A stretch of DNA of 64,000 nt from Dastarcus helophoroides. Taxonomy: Eukaryota; Arthropoda; Insecta; Coleoptera; Bothrideridae. Both the position numbers and the translations under genes were made by a program. The notes under the pieces are model-generated. The model did not search any database and was not told the origin of the DNA. It was given only the letters and a program-made list of their open reading frames with translations. Positions 35,101 through 47,100 of this stretch are shown here, piece by piece. The DNA lies in assembly GCA_028583605.1 (NCBI GenBank), contig CM053331.1:34501783-34565782 (forward strand). Reading direction: 5' to 3'. Each line of letters opens with the position of its first letter. Within the stretch, counting starts at the first letter, position 1.

Positions 35101-38100
35101 TCGACTTTTCCTGAAAATTTCGCCTTTTTTTGATTCTGAAAATTTCAGCTTGTTTATTAAAATTTGCCTTTTTTTCGAAATCTGGTCGATCTTTTGACAA
35201 AAAGGTGTATTTTTTAGAAATTTAAAATTTTTGTGAAAGGACAAAAATTTCTTTGTAAATTTCAACCCTTTTTTATTCCAAATTTCTGGTAGTTTCTGTT
35301 TGTCAAAATTTCGATGTGCCACCACAATATTTGACATTTTCTGACGCCTGTTGAGGCAAGGTAGGGAGCCTTGGAGCCTCTGACTCGTCCAGAGAGTCCA
35401 GGAAAAATAAATATTCGATTTTTCTCTTAAAATTTACCCTTTTTTTGAATTTCAAAGTTTCACTAAGATTAAATGCTTTTTCTCAAAATTTAGATCTTTT
35501 TTGCAAAATTTCTCTTACAATATTGTCTTTTTCTCGGGGTTTTGGCTATTTTTTTCTGACTTTTTTCAAAATTGACTTTTTCATTTAAAATTCTGCACTT
35601 ATTCATAAAGTTTGCCTTCTTTTATCAAACATAACTGTCAAAATTTTGAATTTAAAAGTTCCTCGTTTTCTTCCCTGAAATTTCATTTCTCCAAATTCCA
35701 CTTTTCCTGAAAATTTCGCCTATTTTTGGTTCTGAAAATTTCAGTTTGTTTATTAAAATTTGCTTTTTTTTCGAAATCTGGTCGATCTTTTGACGAAAAG
35801 GTGTATTTTTCAGCAATTTAAAATTTTTGTGAAAGGACAAAAATTTCTTTGTAAATTTCAACCCTTTTTTAATCCCAATTTCTGGTTGTTTCTGTTTGTC
35901 AAAATTTTGATGTACTACCACAATATTTGACATTTTCTGACGCCTGTTGAGGCAAGGTAGGGAGCCTGTCTTCGAAACTGAAAGATTATTAATTCGGACC
36001 AAAGGTTTCTTCTTGTTGCCCTTTCTGCTGTTTCTTTTTTCCTCCTGTTTTTTATCCTCTTCGTTTTCCTTTTCTTCTTCCTCTTCGTTTTCCTCTTTTT
36101 CTTCTTCTTCCTCTTCGTTTTCCTCTTCTTCTTCTTCCTCTTCCTTTTCTCTCACATTTATTCTTCATTTTCTCTTCATAATTATCTTACTTTTTCGCTT
36201 CCTTTTCCTTTTTCTATTTCTCTTTTTCTCTCTTTTCTTTTTTCTCATTCTCCTTCTCTCTCTCTCTTTATTTTTTTCTTTCTTTTATTCTTCTTCTTTG
36301 TTTTTCTCCTTCTCACTCTTTTCCTCTTCTTCTTTCACGTTTTCTTCGTTTTCTTTTTCTTCTTTCCACGTTCCCCTTTTATCTTCTCCGAAATTGAAGG
36401 ATAAGCAATTTGCACTAAAGTTTTCTTGTTTTTCTTCTTTCCATCTTCCTTTTTATCTTCTTTGAAATTGAAAGATAAGCAATTCGCACTAAAGTTTTTT
36501 TCTTTGTCCATTCTCTAATCTTTCCTTTTCTTCCTCCATTTCCTCTTCTCTCCTTTATCATCTTCTGCCTTTTCTTTCTTCTTTTTTTTCTTTCTCTTAC
36601 CTTTTTCTTTCCATTTCCTCTTCCACCTTCTCTTGCTCTCCTTTTTATCTTCATTTTCTTCTTCTTTTTCCTCTTTTTACGCCTCTTCTTCCTTTTTATT
36701 TTTAGCTTCATTTTCTCCTTCCTGTTTCTCTTCCTCTTCCTCTTAGACTTCCTCTTTTTCCCTTTCTTCTTCTTCCGCTTCCTTCTTCCCTTTCTCTTCC
36801 CCCATCTCCTTCTCTTCTTCCTCTTCCTCCATCTCCCCCTCTTTTTTCTCTTCCTCCATCTCCTTCTTTTCTTTCTCTCCCTCCATCTCCTCCTCTTCTT
36901 TCTCTTCCATTTCCCCTTTACCTTAATTTTCTTTTTCCTTTTCCCCTTTCTACTCCTCTTCTATATCTTTCTCTTTATCTTCCTCTTCCTCATCCTCTTA
37001 CTCTTCCTTTTGCTCTTCATCTCCCCTTTCTCTTCCTCTTTATATTTCTCTACCCCCTTCATTTTTTCTTATTTTTCCTCTTCCTTTTCCTCTTTCTCTT
37101 CCTCTTTTCCTTCTCTTCTTTCTATTTCTTTTTATTTTCATTTTATTCTTCCAGTTTCTCTTCCTCTCCCTCTTTGTTTTCTTCTTCCTTTCCTTCCGCT
37201 TCCTTCTTCCCTTCCTCTTCCTCTTTTTTTTCCTCCTCTTCTTCTTTCTCTTCATCTTCCTTTTCCTCAACCTTTTCATCTTTTTGTTTCTCTTTCTCGT
37301 CCTCTTTCTATTTCTCTTCCTCTTCCTTTTCCTCTTCTTCTTTGTCTTTCTCTTCCCCCCTTTCTTTTCCTCTTCGTCCTCTGGTTTCTCTTGCTCTTTC
37401 TCGTCCTCTTTTTATTCATTTTCTTCTTCCCCTTTTTCCTTCTCTTCTTCCTATTGCTCTTTATTTTCATTTTATTCTTCCTGTTTCTCTTCCTCTCCCT
37501 CTTTATCTTCTTTTTCCTTTCCTTCCACTTCCTTATTCCCTTCCTCTTCCTCTTTCTTTTCCTCCCCTTCCTCTTTCTCTTTGTCTTTCTCTTTCCCCTT
37601 CCTTTTCTCTTCCTTTTCCTCTTCCTCCTCCGGTTTCTCTTGCTCTTTCTCCTTCTCTTCTTTTTCTTTCTCGTCCTCTTTTTATTCATTTTCTTCTTCC
37701 CCTTTTTCCTTCTCTTCTTCCTATTGCTCTTTATTTTCATTTTATTCTTCCTGTTTCTCTTCCTCTCCCTCTTTGTCTTCTTCTTCTTCCTTCCCTTCCG
37801 CTTCTTCCTTCCCTTCCTCTTCCTCTTCCTCCCCTTCCTCTTTCTCTTCCTCCCCTTCCTCTTTCTCTTCATCTTTCTCTTCCTCGTCCTCTTCATCTTC
37901 TTGTTTCTCTGTCTCGTCCTCTTTCTATTTCTCTTCCTCTTCCTCTTTCACTCCCTTTTCCTCTTCCTCTGTATCTTTCTCTTTCCCCTTCCTTTTCTCT
38001 TTCTTTTCCTCTTCCTCCTCCTGTTTCTCTTGCTCTTTCTGCTTCTCTTCTTCCTCTTTCTCTTCCTCTTTTTAATCATTTTCTTCTTCCTCTTTTTTTT

Positions 38101-41100
38101 TCTGTTTTCCCTATTTCTCTTTATTTTCATTTTATTCTTCCTGTTTCTCTTCCTCTCTATCTTTGTCTTCTTCTTCTTCCTTCCCTTCCGCTTCTTCCTT
38201 CCCTTCCTCTTTCTCTTCCTTCCCTTCCTCTTTCTCTTCCTCCCCTTCCTCGTTCTTTTCCTCGTCCTCTTCATCTTCTTGTTTCTCTGTCTCGTCCTCT
38301 TTCTATTTCTCTTCCTCTTCCTCTTTCACTCCCTTTTCCTCTTCCTCTGTATCTTTCTCTTTCCCCTTCCTTTTCTCTTTCTTTTCCTCTTCCTCCTCCT
38401 GTTTCTCTTGCTCTTTCTCCTTCTCTTCTTCCTCTTTTTCTTCCTCTTTTTAATCATTTTCTTCTTCCTCTTTTTTTTCTCTGCTCCCTATTTCTCTTTA
38501 TTTTCATTTTATTCTTCCTGTTTCTCTTCCTCTCCCTCTTTGTCTTCTTCTTCTTCCTTCCCTTCCGCTTCTTCCTTCCCTTCCTCTTTTTCTTCCTTCC
38601 CTTTCTCTTTCTCTTCCTCCCCTTAGTCGTTCTCTTCCTCGTCCTCTTTATCTTCTTGTTTCTCTGTCTCGTCCCCTTCCTCTTTTTCTTCCTCGTCCTC
38701 TTTATCTTCTTGTTTCTCTGTCTCGTCCTCTTTCTATTTCTCTTCCTCTTTTCACTCCCTCTTCCTCTTCCTATTTGTCTTTCTCTTCCCCTTCCTTTCC
38801 TCTTCCTTTTCCTCTTTCTCCTTCTGTTTCTCTCGCCCTTTCTCCTTCTCTTCTTCCTCTTTCTCTTCTGCTTTTTAATCATTTTCTTCTTCCTCTTTTT
38901 CCTTCTCTTCTTCCTATTTTTCTTTATTTTCATTTTATTCTTCCTGTCCCTCTTCCTCTCCCTCTTTGTCTTCTTCCTTCCCTTCTGCTTCCTCCTTCCC
39001 TCCCTCTTCCTCTTTCTCCTTCTCGTGCAGAGAGTCCAGGGAAATAAATATTGGATTTTTCTCTTAAAATTTACTCTTTTTCTGAATTTCGAAGTTTCAA
39101 TAAGATTAAATGTTTTTTCTCAAAATTTAGATCTTTTTTGCAAAATTTCTCTTACAATATCGTCTTTTTCTCGGGGTTTTGACTATTTTTTTTGACTTTT
39201 TTTTTTAATTTGACTTTCTTTGGACAATTTTTTGTCCATTTCAAAGTTTTCTCGAATTTTTTTTTCAAATTCCAATATTTTTCTAAACATTTACTAAAAA
39301 TTTCGATCTTTTAGATTCTGATTTTTTTAGAAATTCTGACTGGTTTTCTAAAATTTGCCTTTTTCAGGAAATCTTGATTTCTATCTTAATATCCGATATT
39401 TAATATTTGAATTAATTTTTTGTTTTTTTTTGGTAAATTAGTCTTTTTTTTTTTAATTTCGAATTTTTCTAAAAAAGTATTTTACCTAAAATTCGCCTGT
39501 TCCTCAAAATTTGTCTTTTTCGAAATTTCCATTTTGTTTTCTAAACCCTACTTTTTGGACTTTTTCAAAAATGATTTACTTATTACAAAATTTTGTCATT
39601 TTCTTGAATATTTGTCTTTTTCAATAAACTACGACTTTTAGATCAAATGGTTTTATGGTTCTGAAAATGTTCACTTTTCTGCTGTTGCGAAAAATGTTTT
39701 TGGGGATTTCGAGAAAAAGATTTTTTATAAATTCAACATCTTTACTAAATTTTAAATTTTAAGAACAATGTTTTTGAATCTTGCGATTTTTCTTTCTCAG
39801 AGTTGGATTTTTTGTTGAAAATTGCGCCTTTTCACAAAATTAAATCTCTTAAAATATTGATTTTTTTTATTGAATTTTGCACATTTCTTGAGTTTTTGAG
39901 AAAGGTTAGGTTTTTATTTTCAATATGATTTATTGGAAATTTCAACTTTTTAAATTTTCCTCTTAAAATTAGACCTTCCTTTGGAAATTTGAAATGTTTC
40001 CTAGAAAGTTCAATATTTTTTTTTGTAATTTGTAACGTAATTTTCAAAAATTCAGAATTTTTTCGAAGTCTTTGTTTTTTCTGATTTTTTTAAAATTTTA
40101 TTCCCGATAATTTCAACTTGTCCAAAATTCATAATATTCTTCAAATTTTGACTTTTAATTCAAAATTCAATTTAACTGTTTCTGGACATTTTCATTTAAA
40201 ATGGAATTTTTTTCAAAGATTTAGACTTTTTCGCGAAATTCCTTTATTTTTTTTTAAATTGGATCGAAATTTAAACAATCTGAGAAGAATATTTTCAAGA
40301 AATCTTGAAAAAAAGATAAGAAATCTTGAAAAAAAGATTTCTTGAAAAGTTTAAAAATATGACAAAATTGAAATAAAATAAAAATTCTGAAATCATTATT
40401 TTTAAAAGTTGCATTTTTTTACTTCAATTCAACTTGTTCTGGAAATTACAACTTTTTTTACAAAAATTTCAATTTTATCTGTTTCTGGACATTTTCATTT
40501 AAAATGGAAATTTTTCAAAAGATTTTGACTTTTTCACAAAATTCGTTTAATTTTGTTTAATTTGGATCAAAATTTTAATAGAAATCTAAACAATCTGAGA
40601 AGAATATTTTTAAGAAATCTTGAAAAATAGATTTCTTAAAAAATTTCAAAAATATGACAAAATTGAAATAAAATAAAAATTCTCGAATCATTATTTTTAA
40701 AAGTTGCATTTTTTTACCTGAATTCGACTTGTTCTGGAAATTACAACTCTATACAAACATTTCAATTTTATCTGTTTCTGGACATTTTCATTTAAAATGG
40801 AATTTTTTCCAAAGATTTAGACTTTTTCGCAAAATTCCTTTATTTTTTTTTTAAATTGGATCGAAATTTTAATAGAAATCTAAACAATCCGAGAAGAATA
40901 TTTTCAAGAAATCTTGAAAAAAAGATAAGAAATCTTGAAAAAAAGTTTCTTGAAAAATTTCAAAACTATGACAAAATTGAAATAAAATAAAAATTCTGAA
41001 ATCATTATTCTTAAAAGTTACATATTTTTACCTGAATTCGACTTGTTCTGGAAATTACAACTCTTTTTACAAAAGTTTCTTTTTAGAAATTTCGTCTCTT

Positions 41101-44100
41101 TAACATTTCCACTTTTTCGAAATTTCGACATTTCTTAAAGTTCTGCAAAAGGTTTTTTTCTTAAGATTGGGCTTTTTTCAAAATTTTGACTTTAATATGA
41201 AAATGCGATGTCCCCAATTCTGTAGTTTTTACGTAAAAATATACATTACTAGGCCAGAAGGTTTTTTTTTACCCAGGAGTTTTTTAGAATAATTGTTGTC
41301 GCCCCCCACCCTTAAAGAAAATCTTGCCTATGCTCATGTCCAAGATATTTCATGAATAGTGGAAATTTATGTTTTTTTTTCATCAAATTGTTTGCCATTT
41401 TCATTTCCAAAATGTTTACGTAAAACAGTTGAGCTTAGGCGGGCCGCAGAAAAATGTTAGGTGGGCCGCATGTGGCCCGCGGAAATTACAACTCTTTTTA
41501 CAAAAATGTCTTTTTGCAAATTTCGTCTCTTACATTTCCATTTTTTCGAAATTTCGACATTTCTCAAAGTTCTCCAAAAGGTTTTTCTTAAGATTGGGCT
41601 TTTTTCAAAATTTTGACTTTAATTTGAAAATGCGATGTCCCCAGTTCTGTAGTTTTCAAGTAAAAATACACATTACTAAGCCAGAAGGTTTTCTTCTTTA
41701 CCCAGGAGTTTTTTAGAATGATTGTTGTTGTCCCCTCCCCCCCGCCTTAAAAAAATCTTGCCTACGCTCATGTCCAAGATATTCATGAATCGTGGTTTAT
41801 GTTCTTTTTTTTCGTCAAATTGTTTGACATTTTCTTTTCCAAAGTTTTTACCTAAAACAGTAGAGCTTAGGAGGGCCGCAGAAAAATGTTAGGCGGGCCA
41901 CATGTGGCCCGCGGGCCACGTCTTGCTCATCCCTGATGTATTATAATCTGAAAATCTAGGGCACTCAGACTGAACGATTTTTTTAGTATTCAACGTTTGA
42001 ATTAAATCGAACAATTAAGGTCAAGTTATAATTACACATTATCCCGACTGGAATTTAAATTTTTTTTAAATCCTCGACCACATTCACGTCCGGATTTGCC
42101 AAGTAATAAACAAATTCTACTTTTATCGTTGATAGACCCGATTGCCAAGGTCGCTCATTGTCGTCGCATAAATTAATCTTGGTAAACTTCAGTTTGACAA
42201 TTTTTGCAACTTCAAACAACAAACACGTAAATTTTTAGTTATTTTTATCGATCAACGCAATTTAGTTTTGGGTTCCTGGATTAATCCTGTGATTGAACTT
42301 TTTGAACTTTTTTAATCTGGTCGTAGAAACTGAAATTATACCATTTTTTTTTGGTGAATTTCAAAGGGCTATAACATAGACAACAATATTCATAGAGAAA
42401 CATAAAAATGGCAAATTAAAACACCAAGTTTCTAGTTTTTAAATCTGGAATTCAGTACTTTTTTAGAACCAGGAGTTTTCCAGTAATTATAAGAAAAGTT
42501 TTGGAATTTTTTTTCCAAATTTTTACTCGCATTGGTCCAATTTTTTCGTTGCCCTCACCCCAAAGCTCTATATCATTTAATTCTCTTTAATTTGCCTCTC
42601 TCGTGTACTAATTTTTCGCTGAGAATATACTCATTTTTTTATGTTGAAGATGTTTTTTAACAGAAATCCATATTTTCTGTATCCAAAATGTTACCTACTG
42701 CAAACCACCACTGTACCACTGAAAAAACCAAACAAACACTCAAAAAACCATGCTACAGCAAATTTCTATTATAAAAAATGCATAAAAAATCAATCCTTGC
42801 ATTATTTTTTACCAAAAAATTCAATTATTCCAAGCACCAAATTCGCAGGGCTTCTGTAGGTTTCAGGTTGAAAAGTTGCAGGTAACCAACTACGACTTAC
42901 GTGGATAAGTTTCTAGGACATTTTCAGCATCTTATTACTGAAGGTTCCTTCCCAAGATCAGGCTCATCACGAAGTAACACAAAATGTAATAATAACCGGT
43001 GGCTTATTTAAACAATTCTATTGTTTATGAACTGATCAAACAAATTGATAAGTTATGGAATAACAAAGTCGTAAAATTCGGTTTATCTTTGTTTAGAGAA
43101 TGTGAAGTTAATAATCATCGCGTAACTCATCGTTTTGTTGCAACTTGTAACATTTCGATGGAATTAACGACGTACAAGTGTGTTTCCGATTTCATAAATT
43201 AAATTTTGAATTTGATAGTCATCTGCCTTTGTGCTGGCACCTTATTAAACTACAATGAATAAAAACAGATCGAGTCTTGTAATTGGAGTATTGTGCAGCA
43301 TTAGTAGGCGGTATTTTAATAATACATTTGATTTCTGCTTGTCGTGCATCAGATTTAAAATCACCAGGAGTACTGTTGGCATTTCGAAAGTATATAATAT
43401 ACATTTGTTTTATTTATGGATACTTTCGTTTATTCAATATGGAATACATAACCATATGTTCAGTCAAAGGTATCTACATTAATTGAAATACTCCTGAAAC
43501 CAAGAAAGATTAAAAAATACAATAAAGGTTGTTTTAACGCGTTTCGATAGTTAGCTATCATCTTCAGTATCTCTCTGAAGATGATAGCTTGTTGCTGTGG
43601 CTTTGTTGTGTTTTTTAATCTTTCATGGTTTCAGGAGACAAGATTTGTATTTCAATTTTTGAAGATAACCAAGGACCAGTCCGTTCCACCAAAACTAAAT
43701 TTATAAAAAAATTCACAGATATATGGAAGTTACTGTTAACATTAGGGTATGTGATAACGCGCGATGGCAACGCGTGATGGTGGCGCGCAACCATAAGTTT
43801 ACCCCCTGTTCAAAATCGCTCAACCTAAAGATGTTTTCGCTTCAAAAATAATTTGCCGTTGAAACTTATTTCTCGTTAATACTGTAACCTGCGCTAATAG
43901 CGTTTTGGTTTTAGATCGAAGCTTAGTTGAACGAAACCAGAGACTAAACGAAACGTTAAAGTTGCGCTGTGGCAGTGTTAATAATTCTTGGCTAATCAGA
44001 CACACGTATCTGGCAAATTATTCCCGTGACTAGCCACAGATAAGCTGCCTCTATGGGACTTGGAAATCCAGTTTGATTAATGATAACAATCGAACTGATT

Positions 44101-47100
44101 TACTACAATTCGTCATACCTGTGTTTACTTCGGGCCTTCGCAGCTCAAGGAAATATCAAACTGACAAGATCGTTTGTCATTGTGTCTGTAAATCAATTTG
44201 ATTTATTTACTTTGAAAATAGTAAAGTTTACTGATCGACTGGTTGAGAAGTAGACATAAGGAGCATACTAGGCTCTAAAGCACACGCTCCTTATGTTCCG
44301 TTACGAGCTGATTAAATAATTAACTAAAAATATAACTCAATTTGTTTTTGCTGATTGAAAGCAATGAAATCAAGGTTACCCAAATTTTGTTCGCAAATTG
44401 AATGGCAAAAACTAAACAGTTTAAATTAAACTAATTGAGTTATTTGAAATCATAGTTTAATTTAAATGGATTGTTTGGCGGGAGCGGCTTTTATTCATTT
44501 CTACATAAATAATAGACACATGCAGCATGGCTTACGATTTAAACAGATATATTGCGCCTGGAAAACGCATATATAAATAGAATTTATGTATTGGATAAAG
44601 TGAGACTTTCTCCGCGGTTAATTAGCACTGCTTGCGTAAACCATCTTGCTTGTGCGAGCTAAGAAGATCCTTGCTTCATATTTTTTATTGGAGCAGACAG
44701 TAAAACGCATACGAGGATGGCAGAGAATTTACTTACCTCACGAGTTTTTAACAGCCTTCTTCAGCAACAGATTGCGGAATAAGATAACGACTTCCGAAGT
44801 GTTTGTAACAATCTTCAGTCATTATGTCATTATTTTTAACCACGTATTCGACCTAAGATTCAGAACACTTAGTAAAGGCAGAAAATCGAAAAAAAATCGT
44901 TCCATAAGAAGGGACCCACAAACTCCCCCTGATAAGGCGCTCCTGGCTCTCAGCACACTCACTCAGTGGGCATTATTTATAGGTCCGCAGCAGCCCTTGT
45001 GAAAACGTTAAAGTCGCCTCCTTTCAAATTCAACAAATTTATAATCGTGATAAAGTTGTAATCTGGGCTTCAAACCAAAACTGAATCGAAAATCGTTATT
45101 TTTGTCGGAACAAAAACCGGAACAGAACCGGAAAAAATAACGGTTTATTTTGGTTCCTTTGTTCTTAAAATAATTTTTACTTTATCTTAAAGTTTGGGAT
45201 TTTTTAAAATTTTACTCAAATTCATGCAACGTTCATCCCAAAATTACGATTTACTTTAAAAAACATTTTTTATGAAAGTTGGATTGGAAACTTACAATTT
45301 CCACACTTTTTAAGAAAATGTTGATTTTATTTTCAAAATGTCAAGCCAAATTGAATTTTAAGTTGTATAAGTTTAATATCCTTTTTTCAAAATTTTCGGC
45401 TCTTTTTTGAAATCTGATCCTTTTTCTCGAAATATTTCTGCTCTTTTCCTAAAATTTCGAGTTTAAAATTAAAATTTTATATTCTATTGTAAATATGGAA
45501 TAAAGCAGTGGAGTCTTTTTCATTGGAGCACAGGTTTCTGGCAATTTTATTTGCAAAGTCTAATTTTTTTGAAAATTCCAACTTTTCTTCAAAACAAACA
45601 CCCAAAATTTGTTTTTTTTGCTTCAACTTGGATTTTTCCCTTTTATAATATAATACTTCTATTTTTTTGAAGTTATTAACAAAAATTTCGAGTTTTCTTG
45701 AATTTTTCCTTCAGATTTCACTTTAATTTCAATTTGCCAATTTTTTTCGAGATCTCAAATTGTAATGATTTTTTTAAGATGCCACTTCCTAAAACTTCTC
45801 AAAATTCCAGGATTTGGATCTTTATCTCAAAATTTTCGATTATATCTGGCTATTTCTAATTTTTCCTAGAAATTGAGAATTTCAGTCAAAATTTCAAGAA
45901 AAAAGTACATTTATATTCATTCCAGTTTAAATCCGGGATATTAAATTTTAGGTCGAAATGTTGAAAATAAACTTGAAACGATGACATGTTAGAAAATATC
46001 TAATTTAAACTTCCAATTTTTATCTGGTTTTATTAACGCTATATTTGACTTTCTTCTTAAAATTTTGACTTTAGCTTCGAATTTATCGAATCTGTCGAAT
46101 TGTTTTGAATTTAGGCAGCTTTAAAATCGAAATGTAGCTAAGTCTTGAACTCGTTTTGTAGAATTCGTTCAAATTTACAAAATGCCTAATTTGGAAAATT
46201 AGATTCTTCAAAAACTTAAACTGTAACAAGCGAATTTTGAAAAAATGTCCAATTTTTCACAAAAAGTCTAACTTTTGAAAAAAAAAGGAAATTTCGAAAA
46301 AAATCCAAGTTTTGATAATAAAAGTTAAAAACTTTCAAAAAAGACTAAAATACTGAAAAAACTAAAAGATTTCAAAATGTCGCAATTTTGAAAAAAATTG
46401 TATTTTTCAAAAAAGTTACAATTTTGCGTGAAAAAGGCAGAGTTATCAAAAAAAGAAGTTAAAACTTCGAAAAATCGTAAAAAGTTTAAGCAAAAGTGGA
46501 AAATTTCTAAAATAAAGGTAAAGGTTTAAAAAAAAGTGTTTCACGATACTCATATTACAACAAAAAACCAAGATTATGAAAAAATCGAAATTTTGAGAAA
46601 ACATTTTGTGTCAAATTGTTTACAAGAAGTCGAAATTTTGAAAAAATGTGGAAATTTTCCCAAAAAATCAAATTCGGAAAAAGTTACAGCTTGGAGAAAA
46701 AGTCGAAATTTTGATGATAAAAAGGTCGAAAATTTTTAAAAAAAGTTCAAATTCTGAAAAAGATTCGAAAATATTAAAAATGTCGAAATTTTGAGAAAAA
46801 TTTAATTTTACGAAACAAGCAAGAATTAAAGAAAAAACTAATTTTTTAAATAAAAGTTCAGTTTACATTGAGAAATTGTCAAAAGTTGGGCCAAGGTGAA
46901 AATTAAAAAAAAAAAAGTTTGAAAAAATTCGTAAAATACTTTCGATAGAAAATTCCAAGAAAATTTCGAGAAGTGTTGAACTTTAAAAAAAGGTCAAAAT
47001 TTCCCAGGAAAAGTCGAATTTTGAGAAAAAGGAAGAGATTTCAAAAAAAAATGGGAAAAATGAAGAGATAAAAAAAATGAATTTGTCTAATTGGGAAAAA

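Larger units (their letters stand above)
33685..41935. mobile_element. 8.25-kb hAT-ended non-autonomous element in intron 1
   Basis: The ends CAGGGATGAGCAACC and the complement of GTCTTGCTCATCCCTG form hAT-type inverted repeats, followed inward by GGGCGGGCCGCATGTG-like sequence. The flanks ATGTACTG (33677-33684) and ATGTATTA (41936-41943) agree at 6 of 8 positions. No transposase is present. The interior consists of nested tandem repeats and a 3-kb pyrimidine tract. Confidence 0.75.

Noticed and set aside
37010..39195. Long open frames in the CT tract
   Set aside because: They are composition artefacts in all frames, with no domain, start context or splice support.
44646..45002. Open frame of 118 codons
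   Set aside because: It has no recognisable family, has mixed composition, and contains a minus-strand donor-like site. It is kept only as part of an island to check.
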